Assembly: GCA_913058555.1 (NCBI GenBank)
Contig: CAJXRJ010000169.1
Coordinates: 1 to 11,700 of the forward strand
DNA length: 11,700 nt
Direction: 5' to 3'
Origin: an uncultured bacterium
GTDB lineage: Bacteria; Planctomycetota; UBA1135; GCA-002686595
Made by a program: the position numbers and the translations under genes. The stretch's first letter is position 1. Each line of letters begins with the position of its first letter. Below the pieces are notes generated by a model that was given only the letters and a program-made list of their open reading frames with translations, searched no databases and was not told the DNA's origin. Shown one piece after another: positions 4,770-11,697 of the stretch.

Positions 4770-6866
4770 TTGACACCTTCCCCCCCCCAGGCTCCCCTTC
4801 CGGCCTCCCTATCAGCACTTTCGGATTCGATCGCCACCGGGCAAATCGCCACGCCCCCAGGGAAACCTAGGCCCGAGGGCCTTCTCTCGCCCCATATTCG
4901 ATTCGCGATCCTGATGCCCGTGGCCCTGGGCACGTGCCGACTGGGACTGATGGTCATGGCTGGGCCCCGCGTGGGGTCCCCGAACTGTGTGGCACAGATC
5001 CTCCTGGGCGGACTCAGAATGGACCTGGTCGCAATCTGTTACCTGCTGGCGGTGCCGCTCCTGGTCTCGGTGACCCTCGGGGGAAAGTCGAAGGTCGGCC
5101 ATCGGGCCACGGGGGCCGTGAAGGCCTATCTCGCCGCCGCTGCGACTCTCTTCCTGGCAATGGAGGCGGCGACCCCCGCCTTCGTTACTGAATTTGACTG
5201 CCGCCCCAACCGCCTGTTCATCGAGTACCTCGTCCATCCCAAGGAGGTCCTCTCGATGCTCGTGACCGGCTACAAGATGGAGATACTGCTCGCAACCGGC
5301 GCCACGGTGGCGGCAGCCTTCATCGCCAAGCGCGCCTTCACCCGCCCGGGGGCCCTGCCCGCCGCCAACGGCATTCTCAGCCGCCTGGGGCTCTTCCTGA
5401 TCGCGGGCCCGCTCGTCTTCCTGGGCGCACGCTCAAGCCTTCAGCACCGGCCCGCCAACCCCAGTTCGGTGGCCTTCAGCCAGGATCACCTGCTGAACGA
5501 TCTCTGCCTCAACTCGCTCTATTCGGTCGCGTTTGCGGCCCTGCAAATGCGCGACGAAGAGGATGCGACGGGCGTCTACGGATCCCTCGAATCAGAGGAG
5601 GCTGTGATCGCGGAGGTGCGGGCGGCCATGGCTACGGCCTCCGTTGGGGACTTCCAGGACGAGTCCCTTCCGACGCTACACAGCACGCCCCAGGTCGAGC
5701 CACGATCGCGGCCCTACAACTTGGTCATCATCTTGGAGGAGAGCCTCGGCGCCCAATATGTGGGGGCCCTCGGCGGAAGGCCGATCACGTCCTTCCTCGA
5801 CACGCTCAAGAGCCAAGGCTGGTGGTTCGAACAGATGTACGCCACCGGGACGCGATCGGTCCGGGGCATCGAAGCCGTCGTCTCCGGGTTCCTCCCTACA
5901 CCCGCGCGCTCCACCGTCAAGCTTGGCCTCTCCCAGCAGGGATTCTTCACGCTCGCCGATCTCCTTGGCCGCGAGGGCTACCGCACTTCGTTCATCTACG
6001 GAGGCGAGAGCCACTTCGACAACATGAAGCGGTTCTTCACCGGCAACGGTTTCGAAGAGATCGTCGACCAGGACGACTTCGACTCGCCCGCCTTCACCGG
6101 CTCATGGGGCGTATCGGACGAGGACATCATGGCAAAGGCGCACGAGACCTTCATGGGAATGGGCGACGAGCCGTTCTTCTCACTCGTGTTCAGCGTGTCC
6201 AACCACTCGCCCTGGGAGTACCCCGAAGGCCGCGTCGAGCCCCATGAAAACGGAGCGGCCACCGTCGAGAGCACCGTGCGCTATGCCGACTACGCCCTGA
6301 GCACCTTCTTCGAAAAGGCGAAGAATGCCCCTTACTGGGAGAACACCGTGTTCGTGGTGATCGCCGACCACGACTCTCGGGTACACGGCGCGTCGCTGGT
6401 TCCCGTGGAGCACTTCCACATCCCAGCCGTCATCCTTGCCCCCGGTCTCGCGCCGAAGATCGAGTCGCGCCCGGTGAGCCAGATCGACATTGGACCCACG
6501 GTGCTATCGCTCATGGGAGTGGCCACACCGCACCCGATGGTGGGCTTTGACCTTGCGGCCCCCCCCCCCCCCCATCCGGGACGGGCGATCATGCAATACG
6601 GCGCCAACCACGCGTACATGCAAGGAAGCGACGTGGTCATTCACCGGCCCAACCTGCCCCCCGCGCAATACGAATGGGACGGCAAGACGCTGCAAGCCGG
6701 GGATATGGACCCAGCGCTCGAGCGGCGGGCCTTGGCCTACGCGGTCCTGCCGTCGATCCTCTACCGCACCCAGCGCTACCGCCTGCCCCATTCCACCCCG
6801 GGGGCGAACGACCTATCGAAGAGGCGCGCGCCATTCGCCCAGGCGCAACCCGCAGCGGCCGATTAG
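4770..6866 (+). CDS. LTA synthase/OpgB-type phosphoglycerol transferase (sulfatase fold)
   Basis: 698 residues. About five membrane helices occupy the N-terminal part (roughly 45-65, 73-103, 116-137, 172-189, 205-220), followed by an extracytoplasmic alkaline-phosphatase/sulfatase-fold domain (about 315-600), the LtaS/OpgB layout. Motifs: NLVIILEES (metal ligand among Glu323/Glu324), YATGTRSVRGIE (357-368) where the family nucleophile lies, here probably Ser363, GGESHFDN with His415, SNHSPWEYP, and VIADHD (Asp533-His534 metal ligands). Such enzymes transfer phosphoglycerol from phosphatidylglycerol to a surface polymer or periplasmic glucan; the acceptor here is unknown. The start is TTG at 4770: upstream the frame has no ATG or GTG before the stop at 4713, and the next ATG (4914) would cut into the first helix. 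Runs of 9 C (4780-4788) and 15 C (6559-6573, coding Ala-Pro4) lie in the gene. Its stop interlocks with the convergent gene. Confidence 0.92.
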   Translation: MTPSPPQAPLPASLSALSDSIATGQIATPPGKPRPEGLLSPHIRFAILMPVALGTCRLGLMVMAGPRVGSPNCVAQILLGGLRMDLVAICYLLAVPLLVSVTLGGKSKVGHRATGAVKAYLAAAATLFLAMEAATPAFVTEFDCRPNRLFIEYLVHPKEVLSMLVTGYKMEILLATGATVAAAFIAKRAFTRPGALPAANGILSRLGLFLIAGPLVFLGARSSLQHRPANPSSVAFSQDHLLNDLCLNSLYSVAFAALQMRDEEDATGVYGSLESEEAVIAEVRAAMATASVGDFQDESLPTLHSTPQVEPRSRPYNLVIILEESLGAQYVGALGGRPITSFLDTLKSQGWWFEQMYATGTRSVRGIEAVVSGFLPTPARSTVKLGLSQQGFFTLADLLGREGYRTSFIYGGESHFDNMKRFFTGNGFEEIVDQDDFDSPAFTGSWGVSDEDIMAKAHETFMGMGDEPFFSLVFSVSNHSPWEYPEGRVEPHENGAATVESTVRYADYALSTFFEKAKNAPYWENTVFVVIADHDSRVHGASLVPVEHFHIPAVILAPGLAPKIESRPVSQIDIGPTVLSLMGVATPHPMVGFDLAAPPPPHPGRAIMQYGANHAYMQGSDVVIHRPNLPPAQYEWDGKTLQAGDMDPALERRALAYAVLPSILYRTQRYRLPHSTPGANDLSKRRAPFAQAQPAAAD
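4780..4788 (+). repeat. 9-base poly-C tract next to the start codon
   Basis: Nine C residues begin ten bases after the T of the TTG start, at codons 4-7 of the envelope transferase gene. A length change here would abolish the full-length product, because neither alternative frame has a usual start codon immediately upstream. This is the usual position of an on/off slippage switch, but a single sequence cannot show variation. Confidence 0.6.
6559..6573 (+). repeat. 15-base poly-C tract inside coding sequence
   Basis: Fifteen consecutive C residues encode the end of an alanine codon and four prolines at residues 597-601 of the envelope transferase. The frame after the tract still matches the family (GRAIMQYG, ALAYAVLPSILY), so the reported length preserves the correct reading. 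Losing one C would shift reading to a frame ending at 6903; gaining one C would shift to a frame open to 7390. Either change would replace the last 97 or so residues. Tracts this long are prone to both replication slippage and sequencing error. Confidence 0.9.
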
Positions 6867-8011
6867 CGCGCCCGTCGATCCCAAGCCAAGTACTCCGCGA
6901 TGACCGGCAGTTTCCGAAGCCACGCGGACGCGTCCGCCCGGTGAGGATCGTCTGGGTGTGGATCCCCGGCGTAGCCTTCGGGGATCTGGCTCGCGCCCTC
7001 TTCGTGATACTCGTAGCCCGGAACACAGAGATCGTCGTCCACGAGAACGTCCACGGTGCGCACGCCGTAGGTGGACAATTCCGTCGACAGCGCCTGGGGC
7101 GGATTCACCCAGGTGTGGGTTGGCGAGGAGAAGAAGAGATACTGGATCCGGCGATTGGTGGAGAGGATCCGCACCTTCCGGAGTTCGCCGCCAAAGAACC
7201 GGCTCGCGACTGCGCTCGACTCGATGACACCGTTCGAAAAGTCTGGCTCAAAGCCCTTCGAGAATTCGAGGGAGGTCGGATCCCCCGGCTTCTTGAAGCG
7301 CGCCACGGGACGGCCCCCATGGATCGCGTACTTCTCGGCGCTCTTTTTCCGCGGCGCCGCAAAGTCCGCGTAGGGCTCAACGCGCCCTGAAGGCCCCTCA
7401 CGGAGGACCAAGGCGATCGCGTCGTTGTCCTTGACCTTCTTGCGAGCGCGGCTGATCTGATCCAGGGCGAACTGAATCTCGAAGGGCAAGTTGGTCGTTT
7501 CTTCGACGGTCACGAGGTACTCGTGTCCATCTCGCATCTCCGTGCGTACGTCGCCTTTCCCGATCCAGTACTCGTCTTCGTCATGCACGAAGTGACTCGC
7601 CACGCGCCACACGAGGGACGAGTCCTTGTAGAAGATGCGCGGATAGATGGACCTCGAGGGCGCACCGTTCGCTCCGTCGAGCTGCACGTAGGCGATCAGA
7701 AATCCGAGGGCCGAGTCGTAGCGGAAGTTCGTCAGGAAGATCGTCGCCCCGAACAGCCGCAGGATGTGACTCGGCGCGTAGCGGCGTCCGGTCAGGGTTC
7801 CCAGGTCGTCCTTGGCTGCTCCCGCCGGCAAGAGCCGCGCGCCCCTATCCAGCTCGGCGCGAAAGCGGCGCGCCACGGCAGCGGCGCTTTCCGTGGAGGC
7901 CTCGACGCCGGCCAAGACCTGCGACGGGGGCAGCCCCCGCTTCACGTGCGTTGCACTTGCTCCTGACCCCGCTCCAACCGGCCGCCGCCCGCTCAAGCAA
8001 GCCCCCGCCAT
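6863..8011 (-). CDS. Conserved-looking protein of unknown function, linked to dehydrogenase
   Basis: 382 residues; I do not recognise the family. The ATG at 8011 lies inside the last codons of the dehydrogenase gene (19-base overlap), so the two are surely one transcript. No signal peptide or membrane helix is seen; it should be cytoplasmic. The first 40 residues are Gly/Ala-rich and low in complexity. From about 78 the chain looks like ordered alpha/beta protein rich in aromatics: RRYAPSHILRLFGATIFLTN (77-96), SIYPRIFYKDSSLVWRVASH (121-140), then EDEYWIGKGDVR, EYLVTVEETTNLPFEIQFAL (164-183) and a short Lys/Arg-rich helix (188-194). Later parts include RKVRILSTNRRIQYLFF (278-294) and an Asp-rich turn VDVLVDDDLCVPGYEY (320-335). 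No known nucleotide-binding or metal motif is evident. Codon use matches neighbours. The stop (TAA on minus) overlaps the TAG of the convergent gene by two bases. Confidence 0.8.
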   Translation of the reverse strand: MAGACLSGRRPVGAGSGASATHVKRGLPPSQVLAGVEASTESAAAVARRFRAELDRGARLLPAGAAKDDLGTLTGRRYAPSHILRLFGATIFLTNFRYDSALGFLIAYVQLDGANGAPSRSIYPRIFYKDSSLVWRVASHFVHDEDEYWIGKGDVRTEMRDGHEYLVTVEETTNLPFEIQFALDQISRARKKVKDNDAIALVLREGPSGRVEPYADFAAPRKKSAEKYAIHGGRPVARFKKPGDPTSLEFSKGFEPDFSNGVIESSAVASRFFGGELRKVRILSTNRRIQYLFFSSPTHTWVNPPQALSTELSTYGVRTVDVLVDDDLCVPGYEYHEEGASQIPEGYAGDPHPDDPHRADASAWLRKLPVIAEYLAWDRRAR

Positions 8012-9042
8012 TCAGCAATGCGGCGTTCGGCCATTCGAACCGCGACACGCGCGGGCGCATCGTCGTCTTCCACCGCCGCGGCGAGGATTCGCTCCGCCGC
8101 CGCTCCGATTCGAAGCCCGATGGCCTCCACCGGCTCGCGGCGCTTCTCGAGGTGGAAAATCGTGCCCCGCACGAGCGCCCCCGCGTTGATCACGAAGTCA
8201 GGCACGTAGAGGATGTCCGCGTCGTAGAGCTCGTCGCCCACAAGGGCCCGTGCGAGCTGATTGTTCGCGCCGCCCGCGATGATCTGGCAGCGCAGTCGGT
8301 TCAGCGACAGGTCGTGAAGGAGCCCGCCCAGGGCATTCGGGCTCAGCACATCACAGCGCTCGTCGAGGGCCGATGCGGCATCGATCGTCTCAATGCCATG
8401 GCGCTCCGCCACCGTGGCGGCGCGCTCCTCGTCGATGTCGGCACCCACGACCTCGGTGCCGGTTCCCACGAGCCGCTTCACGAGCAGTTCGCCCACGGAC
8501 CCGAGCCCCTGGACCACGATTTTTCGCTGATCCCAATCCGTCTCCCCGTAGCGGGCCCGCAGGCCAGCCGCGATTCCCTGGAAGACTCCCTCGGCCGTGG
8601 CCTCTGCGAGTTCCCCTGGTCCGCTGTCGCCTGGGTTGGTGACAAACTCCGTGGCTTCGGCGACAAAGCCGAGCTCCACGGGGCCAGTGTTGACGTCGGG
8701 ACCCGTGTAGAAGCGCCCGCCAAAGCCCTCGACGACCTCGCCGATGTGGCGATAAGCGGCCTCCCAGTTCACGTCCTCCCGGTCGGCAAGCACGATTTTC
8801 CCGCCGCCGGCCGGCAGATCCAAGAGCGCCGCCTTGTGGGTCATTGCCCGGGAAAGCCGCAGGCAATCCAGGAGCATCTCCCGCTCGTCCCGGTAGTCAC
8901 GGCGGCGGATCCCCCCAAACGCCGGGCCACGAACGGTGTCGTGGATCCCCAGGAAGGCGCGGAGGCCAGACGCGCGATCATGGATCGCGACGGTCTGCTC
9001 GAAGCCCTCGCGGGCCATGGCATCAAGAATGTGAACGGACAT
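7993..9042 (-). CDS. Leu/Phe/Val-type amino-acid dehydrogenase
   Basis: 349 residues, the usual size of the leucine/phenylalanine/valine dehydrogenase branch (shorter than glutamate dehydrogenase). N-terminal catalytic domain: GPAFGGIRRRDY (39-50), Lys70 (AMTHKAA) for substrate carboxylate binding, catalytic Lys82 in GGGK (79-82), and Asp116 in GPDVNTGP. C-terminal Rossmann domain: VVQGLGSVG (GxGxxG at 179-184) ending at Asp202 (GADID), which favours NAD+, followed by GGANNQL (257-263) and PDFVINAGAL (281-290). Family reaction: reversible oxidative deamination of a branched or aromatic L-amino acid to the 2-oxo acid and ammonium. Which amino acid cannot be read from the sequence; branched-chain is the most common. 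The ATG at 9042 has no clear Shine-Dalgarno sequence. It heads a two-gene unit with the unknown protein downstream, and the HEAT lipoprotein gene is divergent. Confidence 0.93.
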   Translation of the reverse strand: MSVHILDAMAREGFEQTVAIHDRASGLRAFLGIHDTVRGPAFGGIRRRDYRDEREMLLDCLRLSRAMTHKAALLDLPAGGGKIVLADREDVNWEAAYRHIGEVVEGFGGRFYTGPDVNTGPVELGFVAEATEFVTNPGDSGPGELAEATAEGVFQGIAAGLRARYGETDWDQRKIVVQGLGSVGELLVKRLVGTGTEVVGADIDEERAATVAERHGIETIDAASALDERCDVLSPNALGGLLHDLSLNRLRCQIIAGGANNQLARALVGDELYDADILYVPDFVINAGALVRGTIFHLEKRREPVEAIGLRIGAAAERILAAAVEDDDAPARVAVRMAERRIAEWRGLA

Positions 9043-9103
9043 GGATCGCGCGGCAGGTTACACCTGGGAGGCAAGCAGGGCGCGCCCGAACGCCCCATGA
9101 TTG

Positions 9104-9125
9104 CGAGAACCCTTGCGCATTCTCG
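9104..9125. repeat. Inverted repeat CGAGAA-N10-TTCTCG
   Basis: CGAGAA (9104-9109) and TTCTCG (9120-9125) form a perfect 6-bp dyad with a 10-base spacer, so the half-site centres are 16 bases apart. It lies 62 bases upstream of the dehydrogenase start and 81 bases upstream of the HEAT lipoprotein start. It fits a dimeric regulator site better than a terminator (no T run). Confidence 0.35.
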
Positions 9126-9157
9126 GGAAGACGCTCACCTTCAGACCGTCGAACCCA

Positions 9158-9176
9158 CCCCGAGACATTTTCGGGG
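9158..9176. repeat. Inverted repeat CCCCGA-N7-TCGGGG
   Basis: CCCCGA (9158-9163) and TCGGGG (9171-9176) make a perfect 6-bp stem with the loop GACATTT, 30 bases before the HEAT lipoprotein ATG. It could be an operator or a leader hairpin. Short GC-rich dyads are common by chance in DNA of this composition. Confidence 0.3.
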
Positions 9177-9206
9177 CGCCTACCCTCTGGTCCCCACGGA
9201 CACGAC

Positions 9207-10166
9207 ATGCCCTCCCATCCTTTTTTTGCCACCGCGGCCGCCCTCGCCCTCGCCACGGGCTTCATGGCCAGCTGCTCCTCCACGCCGGACTCCTCGACGG
9301 GGACCAACGGCATCCAGAATAGCGCTGGCGAGCCAGAGCCCTACGTCAAGACCCAGGCCGAAGATCGGGCCACGGGGCTAGCCCTCGCCGATCTGGACCG
9401 GTCCATCCGGGCCTGGAACACGCTCGTCCTGACGGGCAACGCCGCCAAGGACGGCCCGCGCATGGGCTACCTCGAAGAGGCCATCGCCCACAAGGCAAAG
9501 GCGAAGATCGAAGTCCTGATCGATCAGCTCGAAACAGGCCCCCTGGTGAACCGCCGAATCGCCGCCACCGCCCTCGGCTTCAGCGGCAAGGACGACGCCC
9601 TTTCGCCCCTCCTCAACGCCCTTGAGGATACCGACGACCAGGTGGTCGCCAACGCTCTCCTCGGGCTCTCGATCCTGGGCAACTCCAAAACGCCCGTGGG
9701 CGGTGTGGCGCGGCTCTTCTCGGATCGAAACCAGACCATCGAGATCCGCAACAACGCCGGCCGGGTCCTGCGTGCGACCTCGCCCAGCAGCCTTGACGAT
9801 AGCAGCCGCAACCTCGTGGTCGAGTCGGCGCGCTCGGCCATCGGAGACGAGGAGCCCTCGGTCGTCGTCTACGCGATGCTGCTCTTGGCAGAATTGGAGG
9901 ACACGGATTCCTTGGAGCGCATTGCGCTGCGCCTCGATGACCCCTCGCCCCTGGTGGGCCGCGCGTCCAGCCGGGCCCTCGCCTACATCGGAAGCGTTGA
10001 CGATCACAGCAAGGGCCCCGCAACCCGGGCCCTGGTGGCGTCCCTCAAGCGCGTCAACTCCCGCACCGTGCGCCCGGCGGTGTACCGCGACTTGCAGAAT
10101 CTGTCGCAGATCAACTACGGCGACGACATTGACGCATGGATTCGGTACGCGGCGAATCTGCCTTGA
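9207..10166 (+). CDS. HEAT-repeat lipoprotein
   Basis: 319 residues from the ATG at 9207. The N-terminus is a signal peptide (hydrophobic 6-20) ending at MASC, with Cys23 as the likely lipidated residue; Met at -3 is a slightly weak lipobox, and the n-region lacks Lys/Arg. A Ser/Thr/Gly-rich linker follows (24-45). The rest is helical with HEAT-like pairs: RRIAATALGFSGKDDALSPL (116-135), VVANALLGLSILGN (146-159), IEIRNNAGRVLRA (178-190), PSVVVYAMLLLAELEDTDSL (217-236), SPLVGRASSRALAYIGSVDD (247-266). Such repeats are protein-protein scaffolds; a membrane-anchored one probably acts in an envelope complex, with the partner unknown. A longer frame from 8844 runs antisense to the dehydrogenase and would bury the signal peptide, so it is rejected. 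The dehydrogenase gene is divergent; a secreted protein gene follows after 96 bases. Confidence 0.88.
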   Translation: MPSHPFFATAAALALATGFMASCSSTPDSSTGTNGIQNSAGEPEPYVKTQAEDRATGLALADLDRSIRAWNTLVLTGNAAKDGPRMGYLEEAIAHKAKAKIEVLIDQLETGPLVNRRIAATALGFSGKDDALSPLLNALEDTDDQVVANALLGLSILGNSKTPVGGVARLFSDRNQTIEIRNNAGRVLRATSPSSLDDSSRNLVVESARSAIGDEEPSVVVYAMLLLAELEDTDSLERIALRLDDPSPLVGRASSRALAYIGSVDDHSKGPATRALVASLKRVNSRTVRPAVYRDLQNLSQINYGDDIDAWIRYAANLP

Positions 10167-10262
10167 TTTGATCACTGGGTGAGCCGCCCATGTGAGCCCG
10201 GGCTGGCGAAGTCCAAGCGTTGCCCCAGCAAGTTCCGAAGGAGTGTGCTATCGGTATATCCG

Positions 10263-11663
10263 ATGGCATGCCCCCCCTTCCGAATCAGCCGACGAGCCCA
10301 GGGACCCGCGTTGATGGGTCTCTTTGGCGTTTGGTGCCTCTCGGGAGCCCTATCCGGAGCTGCGCTCGCACAGGAGCCCGCCGGCGCCGCCCCCACTGGA
10401 CAGGAAAGCGGTTCGCCCCCGGCCCCTGAAACGGCCCCCACCGGCTCGGCCGTCGCGCCAGAAGACCTCGTCTCCCCCGACGCGCTCAGGCGCGCTCTGG
10501 CCCTGGCGCCCAAGCGCACGAAGATCGATGCCATGCGCAGCGTTCGCATATATTCGGACATCCTCTTCACGTCCGAGCCCGACCGCCCCCATGAGCTGAC
10601 GTTCTCCGCGGCGTTCCCGAAGCGCTCGCGCCTCTCCCTGCGCCCCGCGGGCCCGCGCCCGGGGGACGGCCCCGCGAAGGGCGGCGCACCCGTCGCCCCG
10701 CCCGGGCTTTCCGAGCGCTATCAGCTTGGCGATGCGGTCTACGGGCGCGACGTCCTCGCCGGAAGCCCACCCTCTGCGTCACGCAGCTATGGCCAAGCAG
10801 GCCCCGCGGCTGTGGAAACCAAGCTCGACTTTGCGCTGCGACGCTGCGCGTTCTTCTGGCCGGACGAAGGACGATTCGAGGGTGCCGGCTGGTCCCGTAC
10901 CACCCAGGTCGATGGACTGGGCGTGTTGCTCTTGCGCCTCGACCAGAAGTCGGGCCTGCCGACCGAAATACGAGCGCTTGGCCCAGGCGGACAGACGACC
11001 GCCCAGCTGAGCCGCATCCAGTGGCAAACCATCGACGGCCGAGCCTGGCCGAAGTCCTTCGAATTCTGGGCAGGTGGCTCGAAGATCTGGACCGAAACGG
11101 TCACCGGAATTGAACGCGATTGGCTCCTTGGCGACCCCTGGTTCCTTCCCTCAGATCGCGTGGGAGAGATCGTCGGCAAAAAGAACAGCGACCGCCTGCG
11201 AATGCGCGTCCGGGCGGCCTCCGAAGTGCGCACGATCCCCATCCCAAAGGGCCAGTCCATCAGGGACGCGGTCGAGTCGGCGTTGCTTGAATGGCGCAAG
11301 CAGCAGGCGGCTTCCCAATCCCAAGTGACCCCGGGCGAGCGGCTCATCCCCACCGCCGCGATCGTCCTTGGCGACGACGGTGAAGCTAGGGCCGTTGAGC
11401 TCGAAGCCCCGCCCTCCCCGAAGGGCCGTTCCCGCGGGCCGGGGTGGACCCATCGGAAGGCGACGAGCGAGTGGGTTTACCTACTGAAGCCACCGAGCCG
11501 GGGACATGGGCATTCGGAGCCCGATGACACTTCCCAGAGCCTTGGCGAGGGGCGGGCCTTGCTCCAGTCAAGCGATCGAGCATCGGCGAAACGTGGCCCT
11601 ATTCGAATTCGCATTGGAATCATCGACCGAGGTCCAGCCGGCCTCGAAGCCGTGGAGATGCAC
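10263..11663 (+). CDS. Secreted protein of unknown function, 3' truncated (LolA-like N-half?)
   Basis: A frame with no stop runs from the ATG at 10263 to the window end; 467 codons are genomic and the rest is adapter. An ATG at 10314 is also possible, but the earlier one supplies a basic n-region (RISRRAQ) before the hydrophobic core LMGLFGVWCLSGALSGAALA (about 17-36), with likely cleavage at ALA|QE. A Pro/Ala/Gly-rich linker follows (about 37-70). Then come KIDAMRSVRIYSDILF, KRSRLSLRPAG, ERYQLGDAVYGRDVL, GVLLLRLDQKSGLPTEIRALG, TAQLSRIQWQTIDGRAWPKSF and LGDPWFLPSD, an order reminiscent of LolA/LppX-type half-barrels, where beta strands end in a size/position-conserved tail. A second part starts near codon 315 (RTIPIPKGQSIRDAVESAL) and is unassigned. 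Family membership is a guess from pattern; the gene and its signal peptide are well supported by the long open frame and regular codon use. Confidence 0.78.
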
Positions 11664-11697
11664 CTGTCTCTTATACACATCTCCGAGCCCACGAGAC
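11664..11697. other. Nextera transposase adapter (sequencing artefact)
   Basis: From 11664 the sequence is CTGTCTCTTATACACATCT, the reverse complement of the Tn5 mosaic end used in Nextera kits, followed by the rest of the Read-2 adapter through GAGAC at 11697. The last three bases (TAG, 11698-11700) are probably the start of an index read. Translations across it give the well-known contaminant peptides LYTSPSPRD and GSEMCIRDR. True genomic sequence ends at 11663. Confidence 0.98.

Larger units (their letters stand above)
9043..9206. promoter_or_regulatory. Divergent intergenic region (dehydrogenase / HEAT lipoprotein)
   Basis: 164 bases between two divergent start codons. It holds two inverted repeats (listed separately) and no other frame worth calling. 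No confident sigma-70 promoter was found on either strand. Confidence 0.45.

Noticed and set aside
8844..9206. Upstream extension of the HEAT lipoprotein to a start at 8844
   Set aside because: It would overlap the dehydrogenase antisense and place a clear lipoprotein signal peptide in the middle of the protein.
7951..9381. 476-aa plus-strand open frame
   Set aside because: Runs antisense through the whole dehydrogenase gene, then out of frame into the HEAT lipoprotein start; composition is Arg/His/Pro-rich shadow sequence.
10195..10204. Palindrome AGCCCGGGCT after the HEAT lipoprotein gene as a terminator
   Set aside because: No loop, only 10 bases and no T run; likely a chance GC palindrome.
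10238..10243. AAGGAG as ribosome binding site for the secreted protein
   Set aside because: It is 19 bases from the ATG at 10263 and one base from a GTG at 10245, so it fits neither start.
11477..11692. Minus-strand frame starting MGSEMCIRDR
   Set aside because: The start and first residues come from the sequencing adapter; the rest is antisense to the secreted protein.
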